Positions 51,564 to 61,310 are shown, counted from the first letter of the stretch. The stretch is DNA of 64,000 nucleotides from JAXGZG01 sp050952065 (GCA_050952065.1 JBMNKF010000007.1:248001-312000), one strand, 5' to 3'. The notes: generated by a model not told the origin, from the sequence alone. Made by a program: numbers and translations.

Positions 51564-52799
51564 CTATTCTTGCCTTGAGAAAGCTCGAGAGAGTGCCCGG
51601 ACGACTGAATCCCACAGGACTCGGAAGAAGTTGCCCTTGGGTACGGTCGTCTTGGCCAGGAGGTCCATTCTCCCGATTTCCTCTCCGTCAATAGAGAAGA
51701 CGGCCTCTCCCACTTTTTGGCCCGCTTGAACGGGGGCCTCAACGGTATCTGACAGGATGACCGAGTAGACCAACTTGTCCTCATTGCCCTTTTCTACTGT
51801 GGCCCCAAGACCGTACGGCGCTATTGCCTCGACCCACTTGCCCTTGCCCTTCCACACCCGGACTCTGTCTATTACCGTATCTGGAGCGGCTTTTTCCACG
51901 TAAGAATAGTTCCCGTATGCCCAGTCCAGGAGCGACGTGACAAGTGCCGTTCGTTCTCGTTCACCTGCGTCAATGGATTTGCCTTTGGCAGAACCGAGGA
52001 CTACGACGATGATGTGAAATCCTGATCTTTCACACAGGGCCACCATATTAAAGCCGGCTTTTGTAGTGAACCCGGTCTTCAGTCCATAGGTGCCAGGGTA
52101 AGACCACAGAAGGCGGTTTCTGTTGAATTGGGGAGCCTTCTGGCTTTCTCCAGGGGCGGTGTAGGCGAACTCCTTCAGCGCGTGATACGGAAGTGCTTCT
52201 GGATGGACCAAGACGTAAGAGGATACAAGAGTTACCAAGTCTTCGGCGGAGATCTGGTTATCGTCGGACAATCCGTGGGGATCGACGAAATGGGCGCTTG
52301 TCAGTCCCAGTTCCCGGGCTTTGTGGTTCATCCGGTCTACGAAGCTGGTGACGTTTCCGGCCACGTGTTCCGCCAGAGCAACGCAAGCGTCGTTACCGGA
52401 CATGACAGTCACGCCCTTGATCAGGTCTTCTACTTTAACCTCAGTGCCCACCAGGATGTACATCTTGGAGCCTTCGGTGGCCCATGCCAACTCAGACACT
52501 TCCACCATGTCATCCATGCTGATTTCCCCGGCCGAGATGGCGTCAAATATGACGTACATGGACATTATCTTGGTAAGACTTGCCGGGATGTGAGGAATAT
52601 CGGTATTCTTAGATGCCAAGATCCGTCCGGTGACGAAGTCGGCTACTATGTAAGCTTCAGCTTTGACTTCTGGCACGTCGGTTGCGGCCAAAGCGGTACT
52701 CACGGCAACGAAGAGTGATGCTCCAGCGATTAGGGTTGAAAGCAGGGCTGCGAACAACTTGGTGAGCAACTTGGGATGGTGTGAGCCGTTTGAGAACAT
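51564..52799 (-). CDS. D-alanyl-D-alanine carboxypeptidase (DacF-type, PBP5 family)
   Basis: A 411-residue secreted peptidoglycan carboxypeptidase that trims the terminal D-Ala of stem peptides. It has an N-terminal signal or anchor segment (LLSTLIAGASLFVAVSTALA), the S-x-x-K motif in PASLTKIMSMY, the S-x-N motif in MSGNDACVALAE and the KTG motif in LKTGFTTKAGF. A C-terminal beta domain ends with an amphipathic FRVLWDSVVRALSRAFSR helix that would bind the membrane. ATG at 52799 is seven bases after GGAGGT. Such genes are often sporulation-associated, though no spore genes are adjacent. Confidence 0.93.
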   Translation of the reverse strand: MFSNGSHHPKLLTKLFAALLSTLIAGASLFVAVSTALAATDVPEVKAEAYIVADFVTGRILASKNTDIPHIPASLTKIMSMYVIFDAISAGEISMDDMVEVSELAWATEGSKMYILVGTEVKVEDLIKGVTVMSGNDACVALAEHVAGNVTSFVDRMNHKARELGLTSAHFVDPHGLSDDNQISAEDLVTLVSSYVLVHPEALPYHALKEFAYTAPGESQKAPQFNRNRLLWSYPGTYGLKTGFTTKAGFNMVALCERSGFHIIVVVLGSAKGKSIDAGERERTALVTSLLDWAYGNYSYVEKAAPDTVIDRVRVWKGKGKWVEAIAPYGLGATVEKGNEDKLVYSVILSDTVEAPVQAGQKVGEAVFSIDGEEIGRMDLLAKTTVPKGNFFRVLWDSVVRALSRAFSRQE

Positions 52800-52836
52800 T
52801 GTCTTGACCTCCGGAGAGTAGGTGATCTAAACGTAC

Positions 52837-53283
52837 ATTATTTCTGGGTGCTTGTGCAACTTCCCGTGTCGGTATGATGGGACGCGTTTCCGAGACTCTA
52901 GGTTCCTTGACCTGGTCCACAGCGGCAAAGCTGTGCCGGTGTGTCCAGAGGTTCTGGGCGGCCTCTCGACCCCGCGTCCGCCGTCGGAGATCCTGCAAAC
53001 CGAGACCGGATTGAGAGTGGTCAATGTTCTTGGACAGGATGTTACCGGGGAGTACATGTTGGGAGCATCAATTGCCCTCGATATAGGTCTTCAGGCGGGA
53101 TGTCGCAAGGCGATATTGAAGGCTCGAAGCCCTGCCTGCGGATTCGGGTCTGTCTATGATGGGACTTTCAGGCGCAACCTAGTTCAAGGCCACGGCATTT
53201 TCGCAAAACTCCTGGAACGTCACGGGTTCCGCATCTACACCGACGAAACCTTCCCTACGCCCTCTCGGAAGGAGCATCGCTAG
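52837..53283 (+). CDS. DUF523 family protein with no ordinary start codon
   Basis: The 148-codon frame encodes the DUF523 pattern: I-I-S-G-C-L-C-N-F-P-C-R-Y-D-G at the N-terminus (family SACLLGxxCRYDG), VPVCPEVLGGLSTPRPP, ARSPACGFGSVYDGTF and GHGIFAKLLERHGF. The conserved first cysteine lies upstream of the first TTG (52852). Between it and an in-frame TAA at 52828 only ACG and two ATT codons (52837, 52840) are available. An AGGTGAT site is 11 bases before the ATT at 52837, so ATT initiation is likely, or the first codons were lost. The conserved cysteines suggest a metal or Fe-S site. Role unknown. Confidence 0.75.
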   Translation: MISGCLCNFPCRYDGTRFRDSRFLDLVHSGKAVPVCPEVLGGLSTPRPPSEILQTETGLRVVNVLGQDVTGEYMLGASIALDIGLQAGCRKAILKARSPACGFGSVYDGTFRRNLVQGHGIFAKLLERHGFRIYTDETFPTPSRKEHR

Positions 53284-53341
53284 GTTCAAAGCCCGCTTTG
53301 GGGAGAGTCAGGGTCAGGCCAGTCGGGCCAAATAAACATGG

Positions 53342-53425
53342 TGCCGAAGAAGGGATTTGAACCCTTACAGGCGTACGCCTACGGCGCCCTGAACACCGCG
53401 TGTCTGCCATTTCCACCACTTCGGC
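53342..53425 (-). tRNA. tRNA-Leu (anticodon CAG)
   Basis: Reverse-strand tRNA with acceptor GCCGAAG/CTTCGGC, D arm GGTGGAAATGGCAGACAC, anticodon stem CGGTG/CGCCG around loop TTCAGGG (anticodon CAG), long variable arm, and T arm AAGGGTTCAAATCCCTT. CCA is encoded downstream (53341-53339). Confidence 0.95.
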
Positions 53426-53473
53426 ACTGCGAAAACCATAGTAGCACAGAGACCTTGTCTTTACAAGAGGAAT

Positions 53474-53670
53474 CCCCGCCATGCCGTGAACCCGGAAGGT
53501 CTTGAACCTGCCTAAGCAGGTGGGTGCCCTCCCGACGACTTTTGTGTTCCCGCCGCACTAGCGCGGTCTACACGCCGCCAGAACGGAGACCAGGCTCCCT
53601 TTTTCACGGTGTTGGCTCAAACTCACCGTGATCCACGCACACAGCAGGGCATTTGACTGCGAGGCAGTCC
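53474..53670 (-). ncRNA. ssrS: 6S RNA
   Basis: The reverse strand has the typical 3' half of a 6S RNA: a CACCTG-CTTAGG-CAGGTTCAAGACCTTCCGGGTTCACGGCA arrangement, close to the E. coli CACCUUGAACC...GGUUCAAGG...GGCGGCA region. The ends pair: CCTCGC (53664-53659) with GCGGGG near 53479-53474, and ATGCC with GGCAT just inside. The length of about 195 bases and large central asymmetric region fit. 6S RNA binds sigma-A RNA polymerase and lowers transcription in stationary phase. Boundaries are approximate. Confidence 0.75.
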
Positions 53671-54008
53671 ATGAGTCTGTCTGCACCGATCTTATCATTG
53701 GCCCAACTTATTCTGCAAGGGAAAGTAGTGCAGAATTATTGGAAGGTTGTGGTTATTGCCTGCAGGACTCCTTCTGATATGTGGCGAGGATTGTGCGTTT
53801 ACCACTGAACTTGAACCGTTTACTCAGGTAGACTATAATCCAATCTATTGTGAGGTCTATTGCGGGTTAGCCATCCGGGACCTGGTATTTGAGTACTCTC
53901 TGAGTACTGACTGTGTGCTATCTGAGCAGTGCAGTCGGAGTACTGACTAGGCGCCGTCGGAGTGCCCGCTGAGTGGATCTAATCGCTCAGCCAAAGGGGG
54001 CTGTACTA
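53671..54008 (+). other. Leader region upstream of folT
   Basis: About 340 bases. TTCTGCA (53711-53717) and TGCAGAA (53728-53734) form an inverted repeat, and GAGTACT occurs three times (near 53890, 53899 and 53938), twice as GAGTACTGACT. I looked for the tetrahydrofolate riboswitch common before folT and did not find its conserved core. Confidence 0.5.
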
Positions 54009-54560
54009 GTGTCCAAAGCTCGTGTCATCACCTTTACAGCCTTCATGTGCGCGCTGTCCGTGGTGCTTACACGATTTGCTTCGTTTCGCATAGCTGTTGC
54101 GGGAGTTGAGGGAATTCGCTTAGGTCTTGGTACGCTTCCCAATATCCTGGCAGGCATGATACTAGGGCCAATCTACGGTTTCATGTCTGGGGCATTGGCG
54201 GATGTGGTTGGCTACTTCTTGAGCCCTTTGGGTGGCGCGTATATGCCGCACTTCACCTTGACAGCAGCCTTAGCAGGCGCGATTCCTAGCATTGTCTACC
54301 GCTACCTGCGCCGTTCCTCGCGAGATAGGAACGCGGCCGTCTCCCTGGCCAGAACTATCACGTCTCTAGCCTTTGGCGCCGTAGTCGTGTCTCTTGGGCT
54401 TACGCCATTCTTCTTGCATTCGCTGTTTGCCATGCCATATGGGGCACTCATGCCGCCCAGGTTGATTGCCGTCGCCATTGAAGTGCCGGTATACGCGTTC
54501 CTCGTACGAGATGTCATGACCAGGCTCAAGTCCACTGGCATGTACAGGCACTCCGAATAA
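54009..54560 (+). CDS. folT: Folate ECF transporter, substrate-binding S component
   Basis: A 183-residue membrane protein with five or six helices. The segments RLGLGTLPNILAGMILGPIYGFMSGALADVVGYFLSPLGGAYMPHFTLTAALAGAIPSI are the signature of the FolT group of energy-coupling-factor S components, which bind folate and use a shared EcfAAT module encoded elsewhere. I start at GTG 54009, eight bases after AAGGGGG; a TTG-type start at 53973 gives 12 more residues without a better site. It converges on polC. Confidence 0.87.
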   Translation: MSKARVITFTAFMCALSVVLTRFASFRIAVAGVEGIRLGLGTLPNILAGMILGPIYGFMSGALADVVGYFLSPLGGAYMPHFTLTAALAGAIPSIVYRYLRRSSRDRNAAVSLARTITSLAFGAVVVSLGLTPFFLHSLFAMPYGALMPPRLIAVAIEVPVYAFLVRDVMTRLKSTGMYRHSE

Positions 54561-54604
54561 TCGTCGTCAGATCGTTGGACTTCCTGGCAACTGGGCAGTC
54601 CCAG

Positions 54605-57600
54605 TCAAAAGAGAGTCAAGCGATCATCGTCGGGAATGCCCTCGAAGACGTCGAACTCTCGCAGAGTCTCAATGACCTTCTTCCCTATCTTGGTCCTCTG
54701 GCGGAAATCTTCGATGGACGTGAAATCCCTTTCGTTACGGGCACTAATTATAGAAGCCGCTGCTGCAGCCCCGAGGCCAGGAATTGACGTAAACGGCGGA
54801 ATCAGTGACATTCCATCGGGAACATACCTTACTGCTTGCGACCTTCTAAGAGAAGGCTTGCCGAAACGAATTCCACGTCTTCTCATGTCTAAGGCTACTT
54901 CGAGAACCGAAGCTACCTCTTGATCCTTGCTCTTGGCACCTGAAGACGAGTTGACACGTTCGACAAAATCGATCCATTCCTCCTCGCTCTGCTCCATTAA
55001 GGGTGCGCTAAGAGACGAACCGTGAAAGGAAAAGTATGCCGCGGCGAAAGCCACCGGATAGTGAACCTTGAAGTAAGCTATCCGAAATGCATTCATCACG
55101 TATGCGGCGGCATGAGCTTTCGGGAATAGATAGGTGATCTTCGCACACGAGTTGATGTACCAGTCGGGAATATCGGCTGCCTTCATAGCATCAATGTCCT
55201 CTTGAGTGAGGGGAATCCCCTTCCGGACTCTCTCGGCAATCGCGAACGAGTGAGCCGGCTCTATTCCTCGATTCATGAGATGCAAGAAGATATCCTCGCG
55301 ACTGGATATGACTTCCTGAAGCGAGGCGATGCCGTTTCCAATGAGATCCCGGGCATTGTTTGCCCACACGTTTGTACCGTGGGAAAGACCAGAGATCCGA
55401 ATCAGGTCCGCAAAACACCGTGGCTTAGTCTCTGCCAGCATGTTCCTAACAAATCTTGTGCCAAACTCGGGGATCCCCCAGCGTGTCATCGGGATTGTCT
55501 CCACTGAAAAGCTTAAGGGTTTCCGGATCATCCATCGGGATCTTTGTGGGATCGACGCCCGTAAGCTCGTGAAGCATCTTCAGGACCGTGGGATCGTCGT
55601 GACCCAAGATATCTACTTTTACTAGTCTTCCAGCCAGAGAGTTGTAATCAAAATGGGTGGTCATGGCTCCCGCTTCCCGGTCGTCAGCGGAATACTGAAT
55701 GGGAGTGAAATCCAGTACGTCCATGCCTTCAGGGATGACTATTACGCCTCCAGGGTGCTGCCCTGTGGTGCGTTTTACTCCTTCTATTCCGGCAGAGAGG
55801 CTTGTTTCCCTGGCTCGCCGCAAAGTTTTCCCCAGGTTTTCAGCGTAGTGCTTTACGAATCCGAAGGCAGTCTTACGAGCGATAGTCCCGATAGTACCGG
55901 CTCGATATACGTTATCCTTTCCCAGCAATTCTTCGGCGAATTTGAACACTGCGCCCTGTTCCTCGCCGGAAAAGTTGAGGTCTATGTCAGGGACCTTTTC
56001 GCCGTCGAATCCCATGAATGTCTCAAACGGTATATCTTGTCCGTCCCGATGAAGCGGCGTCTTGCATTTGGGACATTCTCTCCGGGGGAGGTCAAAACCG
56101 CTGCCACAGGTTGTCCCTGTTGAAAAGTCGCTAAACTTGCAGTTGGGGCAATAATAGTGCGGGGTAAGGGGATTAACCTCGGTGATGCCCGTGCAAGTTG
56201 CGACTAGGGACGAACCAACGGAACCTCTGGAGCCCACCAGATACCCGTCTTTATGTGATTTTTGCACCATGCGAATAGCGATAACATAGAGGGACGAGAA
56301 CCCGTTGCCGATTATGGCGTTGAGCTCCCGCTGCAGCCGAGATTCGACGATCTCGGGAAGATCGCGGCCCGTAGAGCCGTCGGGGCCCCCTCCAGGGCCA
56401 AGTCCCTGAGCGTCTTGTCCGCGTTCGGCAGGGTCGGGAAATACGACCCCTCGGGGACCGGCAACAGCTCGTCCACCATATTGGCAATGAGATTTGGGTT
56501 CTTGATAACAGCTTCTGTGGCGGCATCTCGGCCTAGATAAGACGTGGCTTCCTCCAGAAGTTCATTGGTTGTCCGATAATATAGCGGCGCCGTGTTCTCC
56601 CCGTCGGCCATGCCTTTACCGGCAAGGAGCACAGTTCTGTAGATCTCGTCGGAAGGGTCAAGGTAATGAACGTCGCAGGTCATGACGCATGGGAGTCCTA
56701 CATCCAGACTCAATTGGTAAATCCTTCGGTTAAGGTCCATCAAGGCCGGCCTATCGGGCAACGAGCCGTTATCCACTAGAAAGCCGTTGTTATCTAGCGG
56801 CTGAATCTCCAGGTAGTCGTAGAAGGAGGCTATTTCGCGCATCTCTTGGTTACTCTTTCCCGCAAGAAGTGCGCGCACCAGTTCTCCGGCTTCGCACGCC
56901 GACCCAAGAAGAAGGCCTTCCCTTTTTGCCTCCAGAAGGCCCCGCGGGATCCTTGGAGTCCGGTAGAAGTGATGGAGATGGGACTCGGTGATTATCTCGT
57001 AAAGGTGCCTAAGCCCAACTTTATCCTTGGCCAAAACGACGATATGGTTTGACTGGCCTTTTTCGTCATCGTCCTCAACAAGGTAACCCTCCACGCCATA
57101 GATGATCTTGATCCCGTATTTTTTGCCCAGAGCTGCCGCCTCAGGGAAAGCCTGCACGACTCCGTGATCAGTCACTGCTATGGCGGTGTGTCCCCAGTCC
57201 CTGGCTCTCTTTATCGACGCGTTCCAGATCAAGCACCGAGTCCATGGAGCTCATTTTGGTGTGCAAGTGCAGCTCTACTCTCTTCACCGGAGACGTGTCC
57301 GGACGAACCTCAAGTTCTTCTATGATCAGGTCGTCTGGGTGCGTGACCACTATCACCGGATCGCCGTCAAATCTGTCCAAGTCCGCCCGCCCTCTGGCCA
57401 AGACACAAGAGCCAACGCAGATGTCGGTTCTTTCGGCATCTTGTGAGGGTAGCCTGACTTTTATGGAATCTGTTGCGTCTGTGACGATAAAGGTCCCATC
57501 GAACTTCCCTGCAGCGTTCTGGCGCCAACCAACTTCAGACACCACTCCGCCTATGGTTGTTCGGCCTCTCTCGCCTCCGGTGATCTCTGCCAATGGCCGG

Positions 57601-57998
57601 ATATCCTCTCTGGAAGGAGGTGTCTTGGGTCTCCTTGCTCTTCCCTTTTTTCGGGGATAGAGTTCGCCGTTTTCCTGGGGTGCGGGAGGTTTGAATGTGT
57701 CCTTTAGGTCTGGGACTTGCCAACGCACGTGTTCTAAGCCGGGCACTTTCTTCCGAATCTCTTGCCGTAGAGTGGCCAACAGGACTTGAAAGACATCTTC
57801 TTCGTGGGACTTGGCGGTTCTCACCCACTCAAGTCGGTCCCGGATCTCCAAAATCACTGTCCAAAGAGCCTGATCCTCGTCCACTTCTATGGCTTCTATG
57901 AAAAGGTGGGAAAGAAGCTGATTGCCGGGAACGTCGGGCAGGTCCACTATGTCGCACACTCGCACCGCCGACATAGGTTCGATTCTCACGCTACTCAC
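54605..57998 (-). pseudogene. polC: PolC-type DNA polymerase III alpha subunit, multiple frameshifts, exonuclease absent
   Basis: Four consecutive reverse-strand frames make one PolC. They are an N-terminal plus OB part ending in VKRVELHLHTKMSSMDSV, a PHP part (HTAIAVTDHGVVQAFPEA), the palm with SRGSVGSSLVA, catalytic VPDIDLNFSG and AGTIGTIARKTAFGFVKHYAE, and a fingers/C-terminal part ending in DDDRLTLF. Breaks lie near 57230, at the C4 run and again at 56364-56386, and at the C5 run at 55475-55479. Compared with Bacillus PolC the proofreading exonuclease normally inserted after IIYGxEANIVDD is missing: IIYGVEGYLVEDDDEKGQ runs straight into NHIVVLAKDKVGL. The start is uncertain (GTG at 57998 or 57989, or ATG at 57974). 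Confidence 0.85.
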
Positions 57999-59091
57999 AC
58001 CACTGACCCCCACGACGTTGGACTTCTTCTTTGACGAGAGCCAGGAGAGCATCTACCATCTGGTCCTCATGCACGGTCCTGATGATCTTGCCGTGAGAGA
58101 AGAGGACTCCCCCGTCTCTGCCGCAAGCCAGTCCTACGTCGGCTTCTCTGGCTTCTCCGGGCCCATTAACCGGACATCCCATAACTGCCACAGTAAGGGG
58201 CACTCGAATTGGTCCAAGACGGGCTGCCACCTCGTTGGCTACTTTCACCAGGTTCACTTGGGTGCGTCCGCAGGTGGGGCAAGATATGAGGTTTGGGCCG
58301 AATCTGCCCACGCCCATGGCCTGTATAATGCTCCTGGCCACTTGGACCTCCTCCACGGGGGAGCCTGTCAAAGACACTCTGATCGTTTCGCCGAGGCCCA
58401 GACTCAATAGCGAACCTATTCCTGCCGAAGACTTGATGACGCCCGAAAGCCCAGGACCCGCTTCGGTGATTCCAACGTGAAACGGCCACGACGTGTGTCG
58501 TGACAGAAGCGAATAAGACTTGATGGTATTTTGGACGTCCGAAGATTTCAAAGACACCACAATGCCGTCAATGCCGTTGGTTTCCAGCAAATCTAGGCTG
58601 CGTCTGGCGCTTTCAACCATGGCCTCGGGGGTCGGGCCTCCGAAACGGTCTAGGATATCCTTTTCCAAAGACCCTCCATTGATCCCAATCCTGAGGGCAG
58701 AACCTCTCTCTTTGGCGATCCTAGCCACCTCAAGGAGGCGAGCCTGCCCCCCAATATTGCCGGGATTGACTCGAACCTTATCTGCCCCGTTTTTCAGGGC
58801 CAATATGGCCAGGCGATAGTCGAAATGGATGTCGGCCACTATGGGACAAGATACGTTCTTCTTGATAGTCCCCAAAGCCTCGGCTGCCTTTTTATCGGGG
58901 ATGGCAACCCTCACTATGTCGGCTCCGGCAGTGACACATTCTTCGATCTGTCTGATTGTGGACTGGATATCCCGCGTGTCAGTATTGGTCATTGTCTGTA
59001 TCGAAATGGGGCTGTTGCCGCCAATGGTCACGCTTCCGCATCGAACTGGCTTTGTACTGCGCCTCCTGAAAACGATCTTGGATGCATCCAC
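57991..59091 (-). CDS. ispG: 4-hydroxy-3-methylbut-2-en-1-yl diphosphate synthase
   Basis: IspG reductively converts MEcPP to HMBPP, the penultimate step of the MEP isoprenoid pathway, using a 4Fe-4S cluster. The 366-residue bacterial two-domain form shows SIQTMTNTDTRD, PIVADIHFDYRLA, RVNPGNIGG and LRIGINGGSL in the TIM barrel. The cluster cysteines are in SCPTCGRTQ and AVMGCPVNGPGEA. The GTG at 59091 follows an AGGAG site by 11 bases. Its end meets the start of polC. Confidence 0.96.
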   Translation of the reverse strand: MDASKIVFRRRSTKPVRCGSVTIGGNSPISIQTMTNTDTRDIQSTIRQIEECVTAGADIVRVAIPDKKAAEALGTIKKNVSCPIVADIHFDYRLAILALKNGADKVRVNPGNIGGQARLLEVARIAKERGSALRIGINGGSLEKDILDRFGGPTPEAMVESARRSLDLLETNGIDGIVVSLKSSDVQNTIKSYSLLSRHTSWPFHVGITEAGPGLSGVIKSSAGIGSLLSLGLGETIRVSLTGSPVEEVQVARSIIQAMGVGRFGPNLISCPTCGRTQVNLVKVANEVAARLGPIRVPLTVAVMGCPVNGPGEAREADVGLACGRDGGVLFSHGKIIRTVHEDQMVDALLALVKEEVQRRGGQWCE

Positions 59092-59114
59092 TACAGCATA
59101 CTCTCCTCGTGACT

Positions 59115-60143
59115 CTATCGAACCAAACGGACTATGTCCTTGTACGTGACAAATACGAACAACGCCATGAGGAAGAAAAACCCCAGGAAATGTACGAAAC
59201 CCTCTTTCTCGGGAGCGATGGGCTTGCCTCGAATGGCTTCGATCGCGTTGAACACAAGTCTGCTGCCATCAAGGGCGGGAAAAGGCATGAGGTTGAAAAG
59301 AGCCAGATTTGCAGAGAAGATGCCCGTGATGTACAGAAGCTGCCCCAGACCTAGACGCGCCGCCTCTCCCAAGAGTTGGGTTATCCCGACAGGGCCCGTC
59401 ACATCCGGAGGAACGCTCCCGACTATCATGCCGAGAATGCCTTTGATCCACGCCGCGCTTACAGCAATCGTTTCTCTTATGCCCTCGGTCAGACCTTTGA
59501 GGGCTCCGGTCTTTAGAGTAACGATCGATGGACGCACCCCAATGACCCCGACGTTGTTGACCTCAATAGGTACCATGTGAAAATCCAGAGTTGATCCGTT
59601 TCGAAGAACCTCTACGCTAATGGGCACTCCGCTTTTGGCCTGTATCCTCAGCACCATATCTTCCCAGGTGGGTGTGGATCGGCCGTCGACCGAAACAATC
59701 TTATCTCCTGGAAGCAGTCCTGCTGCCTCGGCGGGATATCCGGGCATTATCTCCGCTATGGTGGTCGTTGCCTGGCTGATTCCCACTAGCGAGAACACGG
59801 CGAAGAAAGCAACGGCTGCGATGACGAGGTTAAAGAACGGTCCGCCCATGATCACCAAGGACCTGCGGCCCGGCGACTGGGCGCTCAACATCTTCTCATG
59901 TGGTATGGTTTCATCCTCTTCTTTGCCGGGGCCCTCTTCTCCGGCAAACCGGTTGAAACCTCCCACAGGGATGAGCCGTAAAGAGAACAGAGTTCCATTG
60001 ATCCTCTTTGAGAGGATTACAGGGCCAAAACCGATTCCAAACTCGTGTATATGAACGCCTACCAACTTGGCGGCGATGAAATGCCCCAATTCGTGAAAAG
60101 TCACAAGTACGCCCAGAATCACCAAAGCCAAGAGTAGGTGCAA
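59115..60143 (-). CDS. rseP: RIP metalloprotease RseP (site-2 protease)
   Basis: A membrane zinc protease that cleaves transmembrane substrates such as anti-sigma factors. The 342-residue protein has the zinc motif LVTFHELGHFIAAKL in its first helix, a PDZ domain (about residues 110-190, with GLLPGDKIVSVDGRSTPTW) and the second metal motif in LMPFPALDGSRLVF. Four membrane helices are visible. It starts at TTG 60143, four bases after the dxr stop, with AAGGAGA upstream. Confidence 0.95.
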   Translation of the reverse strand: MHLLLALVILGVLVTFHELGHFIAAKLVGVHIHEFGIGFGPVILSKRINGTLFSLRLIPVGGFNRFAGEEGPGKEEDETIPHEKMLSAQSPGRRSLVIMGGPFFNLVIAAVAFFAVFSLVGISQATTTIAEIMPGYPAEAAGLLPGDKIVSVDGRSTPTWEDMVLRIQAKSGVPISVEVLRNGSTLDFHMVPIEVNNVGVIGVRPSIVTLKTGALKGLTEGIRETIAVSAAWIKGILGMIVGSVPPDVTGPVGITQLLGEAARLGLGQLLYITGIFSANLALFNLMPFPALDGSRLVFNAIEAIRGKPIAPEKEGFVHFLGFFFLMALFVFVTYKDIVRLVR

Positions 60144-60146
60144 GTG

Positions 60147-61310
60147 TCATCGTCTCCTTAAGTTCAAGAGTTCGGCAACCCGGAAAGAAGCCCACTGGCG
60201 TTCGGCCTCCAGAGTCTCAATGCCTCTGACGGCTTTGGGGTCATATTCATCCAAAAGAGCCGCCAATACATCGTACATCTCAAGAAATCCTATACGGCCC
60301 GCAAGAAACTCGGCCACGATGATCTCATCTGCCCAGGATAGTACGCAAGGGGCTGTTCCGCCCATCCTCCCCGCACGGTATCCCAGGGTCAGAGAAGGGA
60401 ACCTTTCGAGGTCAGGCTCCTCGAAACTCAGGGTCCCCGCATACGGCCACAGAGACTCGACAGGACCCTCTCCGCGTTCCGGGTAGGTCAGACCATACGA
60501 TATTGCGAGGCGCATATCGGCGCGGGCCAATTGCGCTTTTGTCGCTCCATCCTTGAAACCCACCATGGAGTGTACGATGCTCTCTCGGTGCACCACTACC
60601 CTGATGCGGTCGTAGTCCACTCCAAACAGAAAGTGAGCTTCAATTACTTCCAGAGCTTTGTTGAAAAGAGTGGCTGAGTCCACAGTTACCTTCTTGCCCA
60701 TGGACCATGTGGGATGGCGCAATACATCCTCGGGCTTGACGTTACGCATGTCCTCGAGAGTCCAATCCCGCAAAGCCCCGCCCGAAGCTGTGAGCACAAG
60801 GTCTTGGACTGCCTTGTAATCCTCACCCGAAAGGCATTGAAAAATGGCAGAGTGCTCCGAGTCAACAGGTATGAACTTATCCCTGTTATCTCTGATGTAT
60901 GGCCCCAGGAGGTCTCCTGCGGAGACTAAGGCCTCTTTACCAGCCGCGGCAACCTGCTTGCCAGTCTCAATGGAGGCGAAGAGCGGACGAATCCCCTTGA
61001 AGCCAGGGACTGCGTGAAGCGCAACATCCACACCTGGAAGACTCGCGGCCCTGACCACTCCTTCGGGTCCAGATGCGATCACCAGGTCCTCAAGGCCCCA
61101 AAGAGTCTTTGAACTTTCAGCCAAAGAGGCCGCGTGTTCATTTTCCAGCGCCAAGAAACTGGCACCGAAATCTCTTGCTTGTCTAAGCGCCGTTTCCCAT
61201 CTAGAGCCAGCGGCCAAGGCCACGACTCTGAGGTTGGGATTTGCGCGAATGACCTCCAGAGCTTGAGTGCCTATGGAACCGGTGGATCCCAGCACTGCCA
61301 CGGTCTTCAG
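60147..61310 (-). CDS. dxr: 1-deoxy-D-xylulose 5-phosphate reductoisomerase, CTG start
   Basis: Dxr makes 2-C-methyl-D-erythritol 4-phosphate, the first committed step of the MEP pathway. From the CTG at 61310 the protein is 387 residues and opens K-T-V-A-V-L-G-S-T-G-S-I-G, exactly like other Dxr proteins (M-K-x-I-x-I-L-G-S-T-G-S-I-G). The NADPH motif GSTGSIG, metal/substrate segments VDSEHSAIFQCL and TASGGALRDW, and the MGKKVTVDSATLFNKALEVIEAH motif are complete. The CTG overlaps the upstream stop as CTGA and is nine bases after AAGGTGG, so coupled initiation at CTG is preferred; a long in-frame extension upstream is not homologous. Confidence 0.94.
   Translation of the reverse strand: MKTVAVLGSTGSIGTQALEVIRANPNLRVVALAAGSRWETALRQARDFGASFLALENEHAASLAESSKTLWGLEDLVIASGPEGVVRAASLPGVDVALHAVPGFKGIRPLFASIETGKQVAAAGKEALVSAGDLLGPYIRDNRDKFIPVDSEHSAIFQCLSGEDYKAVQDLVLTASGGALRDWTLEDMRNVKPEDVLRHPTWSMGKKVTVDSATLFNKALEVIEAHFLFGVDYDRIRVVVHRESIVHSMVGFKDGATKAQLARADMRLAISYGLTYPERGEGPVESLWPYAGTLSFEEPDLERFPSLTLGYRAGRMGGTAPCVLSWADEIIVAEFLAGRIGFLEMYDVLAALLDEYDPKAVRGIETLEAERQWASFRVAELLNLRRR

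Noticed and set aside
53671..54008. Tetrahydrofolate riboswitch before folT
   Set aside because: The conserved GGAGAGUAG...CCGCUCC-type core was looked for and not found.
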